A stretch of DNA of 64,000 nucleotides, from NCBI GenBank assembly GCA_026874595.1, contig CM049322.1, positions 28,335,340-28,399,339 of the forward strand. Direction: 5' to 3'. This document shows positions 14,140 to 27,030 of the stretch, in pieces. The stretch is from Sipunculus nudus. Its lineage: Eukaryota > Annelida > Sipuncula > Golfingiida > Sipunculidae. The position numbers and the translations under genes were made by a program. Every line of letters begins with the position of its first letter. Within the stretch, counting starts at the first letter, position 1. A model generated the notes under the pieces. It was not told the origin of the DNA and did not search any database. It saw only the letters and a list, made by a program, of their open reading frames with translations.

Positions 14140-17100
14140 CCTAATTATAAACCACCATATCAGAGAAATCCTATGGACAAAACAACTTTTTAACTTATTA
14201 TAAACCGATAAATCAGAAAAAAAGTCTAGATTAAGCAGATTTTACATCATTATAATCCACTATATCAGAGAAAGCCTAGATTAAACAACTTTTTGACCTA
14301 ATTATAAATCAGTATATCAGAGAAAGCTGGAAAAAAAAACATCTCAGCCTAATTATAAACCACCATATCAGAGAAATCCTTTGAACAAAACAAATTTTTA
14401 ACTTATTATAAACCGATAAATCAGAAAAAAAGTCTAGATTTAACACATTTTTCATCATTATAATCCACTATATCAGAGAAAGTCTAGATAAAACAACCCT
14501 ATTATAAACCATTATATAAGAGAAAGCCTTGATAAAACAACTATTAATCCTAATTATAAACAATTATATCAGAGAAAGCTGGATAAACCGATATATCAGA
14601 GAAAGTCTAGATTAAACACATTTTTCATCATTAAAATCCACTATATCAGAGAAAGTCTAGATAAAACAACTGTTTACCTAATTATAAACCATTAAATAAG
14701 AGAAAGCCTTGATAAATCAACTATTAAGCCTAATTATAAACCATTATATCAGAGAAAGCTTCATAAAAGAATATCTCAGCCTAATTATAAACCACCATAT
14801 CAGAGAAAGTCAAGATAAAACAACTTTTTACCTAATTATAAACCATTATATCAGAGAAAGCTGGTTAAAACACCATCTCAGCCTAATTATGAACCACCAT
14901 ATCAGAGAAATCCTATGGAGGAAACAACTTTTTAACTTATTATAAACCGATAAATCTGAAAAAAAAGTCTAGATTAAACACATGTTTCATCATTATAATC
15001 CACTATATCAGAGTAAGTCTAGATAAAACAACTTTTACCTAATTTTAAACCATTATATCAGAGAAGGCTGGATAAACAAAACCTCAGCCTAATTTACAAC
15101 ACCACGTCATAGAAAGTCTAGATAAAACAACTTATTAACCAAATAAAAAATCATTATCAGAGAAAGCTGGATATAACAACATCTCAGCCTAATTATAAAC
15201 CATTATATCAGAGAAATCCTCGATAAAAGAATATCTCAGCCTAATTATAAACCACCATATTAGAGAAAGCCTTGATAAAACAACTTTTTACGTAAATAAA
15301 CCATTATATCAGAGAAATCCTTGATAAAAGAATATTTACGCCTAATAATACACCACCATATCAGAGAAAGCTGGATAAAACAACATCTCAGCCTAATTAT
15401 AATCCATTATAACAGAGAAAGCTGGATAAAAGAATATCTCAGCCTAAATATAAACCATTATATCGGAGAAAGCCTTGATAAAAACAACTTTTTACCTAAT
15501 TATAAACCTTTATATCAGAGAAAGCTTGATAAAAGCATATCTCAGCCTAATTATAAACCACCATATCAGAGAAAGTCTAGATAAATCAACTTTTTACCTA
15601 ATTATAAACCATTATATCAGAGAATGTCTAGATAAAACAACTTTTTACCTGATTATAAACCATTATATCAGAAAAAGCTGGATAAAACAACATCTCAGCC
15701 TAATTATAAACCACCATATCAGAGAAATCCTATGGACAAAACAACTTTTTAAATTAATTTAAACCGATAAATCAGAAAACGTCTAGATTAAACAGATTTT
15801 ACATCATTATAATCCACTATATCAGAGAAAGTCTAGATAAAACAACTTTTTGACATAATTATAAACCATTATATCAGAGAAAGCTGGATAAAACAACATC
15901 TCAGCCTAATCATAAACCACCATATCAGAGAAATCCTATGGACAAAACAACTTTTTAACTTATTATAAACCGATAAATCAGAAAAAAAGTCTAGATTAAG
16001 CAGATTTTACATCATTATAATCCACTATATCAGAGAAAGCCTAGATTAAACAACTTTTTGACCTAATTATAAATCATTATATCAGAGAAAGCTGGAAAAA
16101 ACAACATCTCAGCCTAATTATAAACCACCATATCAGAGAAATCCTTTGAACAAAACAAATTTTTAACTTATTATAAACCGATATATCAGAAAAAAAGTCT
16201 AGATTTTACACATTTTTCATCATTATAATCCACTATATCAGAGAAAGTCTAGATAAAACAACCCTATTATAAACCATTATATAAGAGAAAGCCTTGATAA
16301 AACAACTATTAATCCTAATTATAAACAATTATATCAGAGAAAGCTGGATAAACCGATATATCAGAGAAAGTCTAGATTAAACACATTTTTCATCATTAAA
16401 ATCCACTATATCAGAGAAAGTCTAGATAAAACAACTGTTTACCTAATTATAAACCATTAAATAAGAGAAGGCCTTGATAAATCAACTATTAAGCCTAATT
16501 ATAAACCATTATATCAGAGAAAGCTTCATAAAAGAATATCTCAGCCTAATTATAAACCACCATATCAGAGAAAGTCAAGATAAAACAACTTTTTACCTAA
16601 TTATAAACCATTATATCAGAGAAAGCTGGTTAAAACACCATCTCAGCCTAATTATGAACCACCATATCAGAGAAATCCTATGGAGGAAACAACTTTTTAA
16701 CTTATTATAAACCGATAAATCTGAAAAAAAAGTCTAGATTAAACACATGTTTCATCATTATAATCCACTATATCAGAGTAAGTCTAGATAAAACAACTTT
16801 TACCTAATTTTAAACCATTATATCAGAGAAGGCTGGATAAACAAAACCTCAGCCTAATTTTACAACACCACGTCATAGAAAGTCTAGATAAAACAACTTA
16901 TTAACCAAATAAAAAATCATTATCAGAGAAAGCTGGATATAACAACATCTCAGCCTAATTATAAACCATTATATCAGAGAAATCCTCGATAAAAGAATAT
17001 CTCAGCCTAATTATAAACCACCATATTAGAGAAAGCCTTGATAAAACAACTTTTTACGTAAATAAACCATTATATCAGAGAAATCCTTGATAAAAGAATA

Positions 17101-17670
17101 TTTACGCCTAATAATATACCACCATATCAGAGAAAGCTGGATAAAACAACATCTCAGCCTAATTATAATCCATTATAACAGAGAAAGCTGGATAAAAGAA
17201 TATCTCAGCCTAAATATAAACCATTATATCGGAGAAAGCCTTGATAAAAACAACTTTTTACCTAATTATAAACCATTATATCAGAGAAAGCTTGATAAAA
17301 GCATATCTCAGCCTAATTATAAACCACCATATCAGAGAAAGTCTAGATAAATCAACTTTTAACCTAATTATAAACCATTATATCAGAGAATGTCTAGATA
17401 AAACAACTTTTTACCTGATTATAAACCATTATATCAGAAAAAGCTGGATAAAACAACATCTCAGCCTAATTATAAACCACCATATCAGAGAAATCCTATG
17501 GACAAAACAACTTTTTAACTTAATTTAAACCGATAAATCAGAAAACGTCTAGATTAAACAGATTTTACATCATTATAATCCACTATATCAGAGAAAGTCT
17601 AGATAAAACAACTTTTTGACATAATTATAAACCATTATATCAGAGAAAGCTGGATAAAACAACATCTCAG
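14140..17670. repeat. higher-order duplication, about 1,765 bp x 2
   Basis: Within the 51-bp array the block 14140-15900 is repeated almost base for base at 15905-17670. Marker words such as CTAGATTAAGCAGATT (14226 and 15991) are 1,765 bases apart, and three long stretches match at offsets 1,765-1,766. The length is about 34-35 monomers. Confidence 0.85.
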
Positions 17671-19795
17671 CCTAATTATAAACCATTATATCAGAGAAAT
17701 CCTTTGAACAAAACAAATTTTTAACTTATTATAAACCGATAAATCAGAAAAAGGCTAGATTGAACACATTTTTCATCATTATAATCCACTATATCAGAGA
17801 AAGTCTAGATAAAACAACTTTTTGACATAATTTTAAACCATTATATAAGAGAAAGCCTTGATTAAACAACTATTAAGCCTAATTATAAACAATTATATCA
17901 GAGAAAGCTGGATAAACAAAACCTTAGCTTATTTTTACAACACCACGTCATAGAAAGTGTAGATAAAACAACTTTTTGACCTAATTATAAACAATTATAT
18001 CAGACAAAGTTGAATAAAACATCTCAGCCTAATTCTAAACCACCATATCAAAGAAAGCCTATGGACAAAACAACTTTCTAACTTATTATAAACCGATATA
18101 TCAGAGGATGTGTAGATTAAACACATTTTTCATCATTATAATCCTCTATATCAGAGGGAGTCTAGATAAAACGACTTTTACCTAATTATAACAGTTATAT
18201 CATATCAGAGAATTATATCAGAGAAATTATATTATATCAGAGAAAGTTGGAGAAACCGATATATCAGAGAAAGTATAGATTAAACATCGTTTTGACCTAA
18301 TTATAAACAATTATATCAGACAAAGTTGGATAAAACAACATCTCAGCCTAATTAAAAACCACCAAATCAGAGAAAGCCTATGGACAAAACAACTTTTTAC
18401 CTAATTATAAACCATTATATCAGAGAAAGCTGGATAAAACAACATCTCAGCCTAATTATAAACCACGATATCAGGGAAATCCTATGGACAAAACAACTTT
18501 TTAACTTATTATAAACCGATAAATGAGAAAAAAGTCTAGATTAAACACATTTTTCATCATTATAATCCACTATATCAGAGAAAGTCTAGATAAAACAACT
18601 TTTTTACCTATTTATAACCATAATATCAGAGAAAGCCAGATAAAACAACATATCAGCCTAATTATAAACCACCATATCAGAGAAATCCTATGGACAAAAC
18701 AACTTTTGAACTTATTATAAACCGATAAATCAGCAAAAAGTCTAGATTATACACATTTTTCATCATTATAATCCACTATATCAGAGAAAGTCTAGATAAA
18801 ACAACTTTTTACCTAATTATAAACCATTTTATCAGAGAAAGCTTGTTAAAACAACATTTCAGTCTAATTATAAACCATTATATCAGAGAAAGCTTGATAA
18901 AAGAATTTCTCAGCCTAATTACAAACCACTCTACCAAGGAAAGTCTTAATAAAACAACTTTTTAACCTAATAATAAACAAATATATCAGAGAAAGCTGGA
19001 TAAAACAACATCTCAGCCTAATTATAAACCACCATATCAGAGAAATCCTTTGAACAAAACAAATTTTTAACTTATTATAAACCGATAAATCAGAAAAAAA
19101 GTCTAGATTGAACACATTTTTCATCATTATAATCCACTATATCAGAGAAAGTCTAGATAAAACAACTTTTGACATAATTTTAAACTATTATATTAGAGAA
19201 AGCCTTGATAAAACAACTATTAAGCCTAATTATAAACAATTATATCAGAGAAAGCTGGATAAACAAAACCTTAGCTTATTTTTACAACACCACGTCATAG
19301 AAAGTGTAGATAAAACAACTTTTTGACCTAATTATAAACAATTATATCAGACAAAGTTGAATAAAACATCTCAGCCTAATTCTAAACCACCATATCAAAG
19401 AAAGCCTATGGACAAAACAACTTTCTAACTTATAATAAACCGATATATCAGAGGATGTGTAGATTAAACACATTTTTCATCATTATAATCCTCTATATCA
19501 GAGGGAGTCTAGATAAAACGACTTTTTACCTAATTATAAGTTATATCATATCAGAGAATTATATCAGAGAAATTATATTATATCAGAGAAAGTTGGATAA
19601 ACCGATATATCAGAGAAAGTATAGATTAAACATCTTTTTGACCTAATTATAAACAATTATATCAGACAAAGTTGGATAAAACAACATCTCAGCCTAATTA
19701 AAAACCACCAAATCAGAGAAAGCCTATGGACAAAACAACTTTTTACCTAATTATAAACCATTATATCAGAGAAAGCTGGATAAAACAACATCTCA

Positions 19796-21845
19796 GCCTA
19801 ATTATAAACCACGATATCAGGGAAATCCTATGGACAAAACAACTCTTTAACTTATTATAAACCGATAAATCAGAAAAAAAGTCTAGATTAAACACATTTT
19901 TCATCATTATAATCCACTATATCAGAGAAAGTCTAGATAAAACAACTTTTTTACCTATTTATAACCATAATATCAGAGAAAGCCAGATAAAACAACTTTT
20001 TAACCAAATTATAAATCATTATCAGAGAAAGCTGGATAAAACAACATCTCAGCCTAATTACAAACCACTATATCAAAGAAACCCTATGGACAAAACAACT
20101 TTTTAACTTATTACAAACAATAATATCAGAAAAAGCTGGATAAAACAACATCTCAGCTTAATGATAAACCACCACATCAGAGAAATCCTATTGACAAAAC
20201 AACTTTTTAACTGATTATAAACAGATAAATCAGAAAAAAAGTCTAGATTAAACATATTTTTCATGATTATAATCCACTATATCAGAGAAAGTCTAGATAA
20301 AACAACTTTTTACCTAATTATAAACAATTATATCAGAGATAGCTGGATATAACCACATCACAACCTAATTATAAACCATTATATCAGAGAAAGATTGATA
20401 AAAGAATTTTTCAGCCGAATTACAAACCACTTAACCAGGGAAAGTCTTGATAAAACAACTTTTTAACCTAATTTTAAACAATTATATCAGAGAAAGCTGG
20501 ATAAACAAAACCTTAACCTAATTATAAACCATTATATCAGAGAAAGCTGGTTAAAACAACATCTCAGCCTAATCATAAACCATTATATCAGTGAAAGCTG
20601 ATTAAAACAACATCTCAGCCTAATTACAAACCACTATATCAGGGAAAGTCTTGATAAAACTACTTTTTAACCTAATAATAAACAATTATATCAGAGAAAG
20701 CTGGATAAACAAAACCTCAGCCTAATTTTAAGCCATTATATCAGAGAAGGTCTAGATAAAACAACTTTTAAACTAAATTATAAATCATTATCAGAGAAAG
20801 CTGGATAAAACAACATCTCAGCCTAATTATAAACCACGATATCAGGGAAATCCTATGGACAAAACAACTCTTTAACTTATTATAAACCGATAAATCAGAA
20901 AAAAGTCTAGATTAAACACATTTTTCATCATTATAATCCACTATATCAGAGAAAGTCTAGATAAAACAACTTTTTTACCTATTTATAACCATAATATCAG
21001 AGAAAGCCAGATAAAACAACTTTTTAACCAAATTATAAATCATTATCAGAGAAAGCTGGATAAAACAACATCTCAGCCTAATTACAAACCACTATATCAA
21101 AGAAACCCTATGGACAAAACAACTTTTTAACTTATTACAAACAATAATATCAGAAAAAGCTGGATAAAACAACATCTCAGCTTAATGATAAACCACCACA
21201 TCAGAGAAATCCTATTGACAAAACAACTTTTTAACTGATTATAAACAGATAAATCAGAAAAAAAGTCTAGATTTAACATATTTTTCATGATTATAATCCA
21301 CTATATCAGAGAAAGTCTAGATAAAACAACTTTTTACCTAATTATAAACAATTATATCAGAGATAGCTGGATATAACCACATCACAACCTAATTATAAAC
21401 CATTATATCAGAGAAAGATTGATAAAAGAATTTTTCAGCCGAATTACAAACCACTTAACCAGGGAAAGTCTTGATAAAACAACTTTTTAACCTAATTTTA
21501 AACAATTATATCAGAGAAAGCTGGATAAACAAAACCTTAACCTAATTATAAACCATTATATCAGAGAAAGCTGGTTAAAACAACATCTCAGCCTAATCAT
21601 AAACCATTATATCAGTGAAAGCTGATTAAAACAACATCTCAGCCTAATTACAAACCACTATATCAGGGAAAGTCTTGATAAAACTACTTTTTAACCTAAT
21701 AATAAACAATTATATCAGAGAAAGCTGGATAAACAAAACCTCAGCCTAATTTTAAGCCATTATATCAGAGAAGGTCTAGATAAAACAACTTTTAAACTAA
21801 ATTATAAATCATTATCAGAGAAAGCTGGATAAAACAACATCTCAG
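19796..21845. repeat. higher-order duplication, about 1,025 bp x 2
   Basis: The sequence from 19796 recurs from 20821 with only scattered changes, an offset of about 1,025 bases or 20 monomers. The shared order of variant units (CACGATATCAGGG, then AACTCTTTAAC, then ATAGCTGGATATAACC) makes chance similarity of monomers an insufficient explanation. Confidence 0.85.
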
Positions 21846-23255
21846 CCTAATTATAAACCATTATATCAGTGAAAGCTGATTAAAACAACATCTCAGCCTA
21901 ATTACAAACCACTATATCAGGGAAAGTCTTGATAAAACAACTTTTTAACCTAATAATAAACAATTATATCAGAGAAAGCTGGATAAACAAAACCTCAGCC
22001 TAATTTTAAACCATTATATCAGAGAAAGTCTAGATAAAACAACTTTTACACTAAATTATAAATCATTATCAGAGAAAGCTGGATAAAACAACATCTCAGC
22101 CTAATTATAAACCATTATATCAGAGAAAGATTGATAAAAGACTTTTTCAGCCGAATTAAAAACCACTTTACCAGGGAAAGTCTTGATAAAACAACTTTTT
22201 AACCTAATTTTAAACAATTATACCAGAGAAAGCTGGATAAACAAAAACTCAGCCTGATTATAAACCATTATATCAGAGAAAGTCTAGATAAAACAACTTT
22301 TTAACTAAATTATAAATCATTATCAGAGAAAGCTGGATAAAACAACATCTCAGCCTAATTATAAACCATTATATCAGAGAAAGCTGGATAAAACAACATC
22401 TCAGCCTCATTATAAACCACCATATCAGAAAAAAAATCTATGGATAAAACCACCATATCCGAAAAGTCTACTTGAAAGAACATCTCAGCTTAATTATAAA
22501 CCACCATATCAGAAAAATCCAGATAAAACAACACCTCAGCCTAATTATAAACCACCATATCAGAAAAAAAGTCTATGGATGAAACCACCATATCCGGAAA
22601 GTCTACATTAAAGAACATCTCAGCTTAATTAAAAACCACCATATCAGAAAAAGACTAGATAAAACAACATCTCAGCTTAATTATAAACCACCATATCAGA
22701 AAAAGTCTAGATAAAACAACTTTTTTACCTAATTATAAACCATTATATCAGAGAAAGCTGGATAAACAAAACCTCAGCTTAATTTTACACCACCACGTCA
22801 TAGAAAGTCTAGATAAAACAACTTTTTAACCAAATAATAAATCATAATCAGAGAAAGCTGGATAAAACAACATCTCAGCCTAATTATAAACCACCATATC
22901 AGAAAAAGTCCAGATAAAACAACACCTCGGCCTAATTATAAACCACCATATCAGAACACCTCGGCCTAATTATAAACCACCATATCAGAAAACAAAGGCT
23001 GTGGATAAAAAAAACACCATCTCCGAAAAAGTCTGCATTAAAGAACATCTCAGCCTAATTATAAACCACCTTACTGGAGAAGATCGAGATAAGACAATTT
23101 TTTAACATTATTATGAACTACTTTATCAGAGAAAGTCTAGATAAAACAATTTTTTTTACCTAATTATAAATCACTATACCAAAGAAAGTCTAGTTAACAC
23201 CTCAGCCAAAGTATAAACCACCATATCAGACGAAGTATATATAAAACAACATCAC

Positions 23256-23449
23256 CAGTGGCGTCAATTTTTTTTCCAGGGTGGGGGGGATGACTTTGTA
23301 TATTTAAATACACACACACACATATATTCCTTTTTCAGCGTCTCTGAGTGACCTATTAAACTATGTATATATTTATATATATATATATATATATAAATCT
23401 ATATATATATGATATCTATATATATATGAATCTATTTATATTATATATG

Positions 23450-23485
<36 letters not shown>

Positions 23486-23740
23486 ATCATATTTCAAATA
23501 TTTATAATTTTGTAATTAGAAAATAGGTTATTTTGTAATTCAAAGCAAGGTTTAGATATAACATTTTTTTAGTAAATGGTTGAAGAGTCTACAAATCTAT
23601 TTATTAATATATTTCATTTGCAATATTATAATATTATTCTCTGAAAAGTGGGGGGGGATGATAACATTGGCCATCCCCCCCCCTTGCCAAAAAGTGGGGG
23701 GTATATATACCCCCCATCCCACCGTATATTGACGCCCCTG
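23256..23740. mobile_element. hAT-like MITE, 485 bp, with 8-bp target duplication
   Basis: Starts CAGTGGCGTCAATTT and ends with the inverted form of CAGGGGCGTCAATAT (13 of 15 match). It is flanked on both sides by the exact octamer AACATCAC (23248-23255 and 23741-23748). An 8-bp duplication and CAG-GGCG termini are hallmarks of hAT elements. The interior is non-coding: (AT)n runs, then G-rich and C-rich blocks able to pair (near 23650-23720). It sits inside the 51-bp array, so it inserted after the array existed. Non-autonomous. Confidence 0.88.
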
Positions 23741-23748
23741 AACATCAC

Positions 23749-23936
23749 TGTCTTATTATATAACACATTATATTAGAAAAAGTCTAGATAAAACATCTCA
23801 GCCTAATTATAAACTACTTTATCAGAAAAAGTCTAGATAAAACAACTTTTTAACCTTTTTTATAAACCTCTGTATCAGAGGAAGACTAGATAAAAAACAC
23901 CTCGGCTTAATTATAAACTACCATATCCTGATTTTT
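23749..23936. repeat. 51-bp array, terminal degenerate copies
   Basis: Three to four diverged units after the MITE, the far edge of the array. The last recognisable word is TAAACTACCATATC. Confidence 0.85.
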
Positions 23937-24543
23937 AAACAATTAAATGTTTTTTTTTTTGTATCATGATGAAGATCGATGTCCTGTGAACGGACAGAAG
24001 ACATACAAACGTCCATGACCAAGACTATTACTTTTTCGACCTATAATAATCATACATGATTTGAAACAATGAATAAATGATCAAAATAATCTCCATCATG
24101 GCTCATCATGATTTTCTTTCAGTGGACCTCTCTATTTTCTTCTTTGAGCGACATTTCGTGTGTCTTATTTTTAGAATTTATTTGATTCCTTTATTACATT
24201 GAATACATATGAAAGAACTGAAGGTAATTTCTATTAGGTAGGGTGATTCATGTATAATCCCCTGTGGTTGAGGTAGGAGCTTTTTATGTTCAGGCTGTTG
24301 GTACACAAAGTACATGAGCTCATGTTGACGTTCATGTTGATTGCACATAAGAAGAAGCATGACTTGTTGATGGTGAGGCATATAAAGCACAACAACCTTT
24401 TCTTATTTATAAAACTCTTGCTCGTATGATTTTCCGCAAAATTGTAAATATTTTATTTGTAGTGTTTTTATGAGCCCCCCCCCCCCCCCCCCCGGGCCCC
24501 GCCTTGTTATTAACGCGTGGGTTTAAACAAAGGGACTGTCTAC
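23937..24543. other. single-copy DNA with poly-C run
   Basis: No supported gene. A run of 19 C at 24475-24493 is followed by GGGCCCCGCC. An open minus-strand frame at 24178-24390 lacks splice or start support. Confidence 0.6.
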
Positions 24544-24567
24544 CTGGATCGTCTCGTTTTGGTGTAC
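24544..24567 (-). CDS. candidate 24-nt microexon
   Basis: On the minus strand CTTTTATACAG|GTACACC is a good acceptor and GATCCAG|GTAGAC an acceptable donor. The 24 bases are open in all three frames. In the phase that fits the 4085-4206 exon downstream, the peptide is basic (Y-T-K-T-R-R-S plus a split codon). At 24 bases the open frame carries no weight by itself. The support is the splice signals and the phase fit only. Confidence 0.2.
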
Positions 24568-24937
24568 CTGTATAAAAGATTCAAAGGATTATGATGGGTT
24601 CCTTTATTTGGTTTTGCGTGTATGTGTATGTGTTGTGCACTACATGTAACATTTGCAGTGTACACTGTGCACTATACATGTAGGTTTCTAGTATTTGGTG
24701 AGCATTTTTATTACAAATACTGAGTGACGGCTCGTCCTTCTCTGGTTAATTTCCGCTGTCAGCTCAGATATCTATGAGTGAGCAGACATACAGGTGATGT
24801 TGTTATCGACAGGGCCATCATCACTATGTGTAGATATGATACAAACACACCAAGTCATTATGGGAGAAAATCGGAAAGAAAAAAAAATCCGTTAAGTTAA
24901 ATGAATATATTCGAGCAAAGTAGGCTGATATGTAAAT
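24568..24937. other. single-copy DNA, nothing recognised
   Basis: No open frame with splice support and no repeat. Confidence 0.55.
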
Positions 24938-25171
24938 TTACCTTACGGCGTGCTTGAGTAGATTGACATGAAACAAGTTAGAACCAGTGTAAGACAGGGT
25001 ACAAACGTTACCAAGCCTAACTATAGTGTAACGGTGTATACTGAAATAAGCTAGAATGTTCACACTATGTCGTGCACGATTCAAGGGTGCTTTTTTTTTA
25101 ATACAAGTAGGCGATAAGTTGTATTCAATGAAACCATAACATGTTTTGCACAACCTAAGTGACAACCACAA
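24938..25171 (-). pseudogene. possible fossil of a gypsy integrase C-terminus
   Basis: A 77-codon minus-strand frame ends in LGNVCTLSYTGSNLFHVNLL followed by KHAVR and a stop. The block 'FHVNLLK' preceded by a beta-strand-like stretch resembles the SH3-like end of Ty3/gypsy integrases, where F/Y-H-V-N-x-L-K is usual. No integrase core, reverse transcriptase or LTR is seen next to it, so it would be a short relic. An alternative reading is an exon between TATTTCAG|TATAC (near 25037) and GCC|GTAAGG (near 24950), which uses the same frame. Recognition is from family pattern only. Confidence 0.25.
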
Positions 25172-26230
25172 GTCTTTACGGAATGGCCTAAACCACAGAG
25201 CCTCACTTATAGCCGACCTACACGATACATTGAGTTCCTGTGAGAAACCACAAGGATCAGACTCCTGGCAAGAGCAGAAAGACTAAACACCACGTGCTGT
25301 CAATCATTATACCACAGGCCACGCCTCTCAATTGAACTAAGTTAGTAAGTTAGGCTGCGAAAAGGCTGCTGTGTATTCTATGAAGAAACTGAAGTATTCT
25401 TATAGGCCTGCAGTTCTTAGAATAAACATATTAAACCTGCCTTATTTATTATGACAAGATAACAAGATTCGTATTCAATAAAGTCTTCTTCTGTTCCCAT
25501 ACACACGCAGTCGGAGTGTGTTTTGTCTGTCTATGGGTGTTCTTTCCACAATACCAAGAATCGACGCATGTACGTAAAAATACCAAAAAAAAAAAAAAAT
25601 GGGGAAATACAAAAAAAAATTTAAGTGGCTTGAGGATATAGATCGGGTCACTATAACTCTATAATCTAGAGCTGTGACCGAGTGAACATAAGTCTTATTG
25701 TTGGTAAAATGTTTTTTTTTCTGGAACACCGGTACAGTATGTCGGATCTGTGCCATATTTTAAATGTACGGAGTGACCCTGTATCGGCCGGCGGGCCAGG
25801 CAGAGGATAATGAAAATGCGCAGGCGCAACAGCGTCCTGTGGTAATCAACATATCCAGCTAGACGAAAACCCAGCTATATGGTTTACCGAGTGACATACA
25901 AAGATATCACAGACCTGGTGTACCACAAATAGTTAAATTTATCGAAGTACATGCATATAACAGTGGCAATAACGTTACTCGTCGGAACCCACTAATAATA
26001 CAGAGAGAACACCTCAGCGAAACCAACCAATAGCAGTGGAGGTTATCTATGGCATCATTATATAATATATGTATACAAACGATCAAATCAAGAAGGAATA
26101 AGTCACCTGTACGTGGCTGCAATCCACCCAAGAAAGAAGTCAAATCCTATATGACCATAGTACCATTTCAACAGCTTGAAACACTTCCCCGTAAAGCAAT
26201 GTTAGCGATTATTTGTTTCATCTAAAGTGT
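25172..26230. other. single-copy DNA, possible promoter region
   Basis: No supported exon. GC-richer around 25780-25840, where an NRF1-type palindrome lies. Minus-strand open frames at 25475-25756 and 25907-26143 have no supporting signals. Confidence 0.5.
25817..25828. promoter_or_regulatory. NRF1-type site
   Basis: TGCGCAGGCGCA matches the palindromic NRF1 consensus (GCGCANGCGC core). It lies in a small GC-rich patch about 490 bases upstream of the ATG at 26319. Motif match only. Confidence 0.4.
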
Positions 26231-26318
26231 CGTATAAATCCATATACAGATTTCAGAATCACAAAATTCATATTTCAACCATTTCTAATGTTTCGATACA
26301 AACAAAACAGCTGTCACC

Positions 26319-26707
26319 ATGTCAACGACCGATAGGCAAGTTCCAATTATCCCTGTCCCATTTTACGACATGCATGTGTATCATGACGACTTTTTTACGC
26401 TACCTGAAGTCACCCGAAACCTTCTGAGGTTACTAGGTCAAGGTCTGTTTCTGCGGGTGCTCCGTAGCTATGGCAATAGGCATAAAAAAACGCGGATGCC
26501 CTTGAGTTGAAGGAGTATTTGCGACGTGTGGGTCGCCTGGAATATGTCGGCGAGACAGGCGGCCCCTAAAAACAAGACAACATGAGGGCCTGCATATTTG
26601 AGAGTGGTACAGGCGAGAAAGTCATCGTCACCACAGCGCCAATGTCTCTGTTATCCTGGTCAGGTGCCTGCGGGAAGCGCTTGAATCAATGTACCTATGC
26701 ACTGTAA
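26319..26707 (+). pseudogene. broken short coding segment, unidentified
   Basis: The ATG has a good context (GTCACCATGTC), with TATAAAT at 26233-26239. The first frame runs 63 codons, starting M-S-T-T-D-R-Q-V-P-I-I-P, then a Leu-rich stretch, to a stop at 26508. After a one-base shift at an A7 run (26484-26490) a second strongly coding-like stretch opens (ADALELKEYLRRVGRLEYVG). It meets TAA at 26567-26569 and then continues in the same frame (MRACIFESGTGEKVIVTTAP) to TAA at 26705. The segment is GC-richer than its flanks. One indel and one in-frame stop suggest a decayed gene or retrocopy. A homopolymer assembly error could explain the first lesion but not the second. No family recognised. 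Confidence 0.4.
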
Positions 26708-27030
26708 ATATTTAAGATCGTAGTATATATAATTAGATTTAATTGCAAATTTAATATAAGCGGTAGATTAATACACCAGACGTTTTGATATAGAAACATT
26801 TCAAAGGTATATTCATGTATATTGACTGACATTTCATAAGGTTCCACATGAAAAGATGAAGCGTATAATAGTAATTCAATAGTGTTTATTTTGTCTGTTA
26901 ATGTTATGCGTGACATTCAAACAGAATCCCTGAATGTAATTGATTTCTTGAGAATATAATGATTTCGTCTAGGTCAGTAGTACCATGCATGAAAAAAAAC
27001 AACATTAATGTTCATGCAGGCTTCAACACT
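26708..27030. other. AT-rich spacer
   Basis: Nothing recognised. The minus-strand open frame at 26695-26916 has no support. Confidence 0.6.

Larger units (their letters stand above)
7971..23247. repeat. 51-bp satellite-like array, about 300 copies
   Basis: Fifteen kilobases of a 50-52-base unit. It opens CCTAATTATAAACC, continues with a TATATCAGAGAAAG block, and closes in one of two ways: CTGGATAAAACAACATCTCAG-like (type A) or TCTAGATAAAACAACTTTTTA-like (type B). Further variants read CCTATGGACAAAACAAC and AGATTAAACACATTTTTCATC. Copies are most alike in the middle and most degenerate at both edges (before 8700 and after 22400), as expected for unequal crossing-over. Short plus-strand open frames give I-R-E-S-W-I-K-type repeats but are ended every few units by stops. 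On the minus strand every unit holds CTTTCTCTGAT followed by TTATAATTAGGCTGAG, a 3'-splice-site-like motif. Confidence 0.97.
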
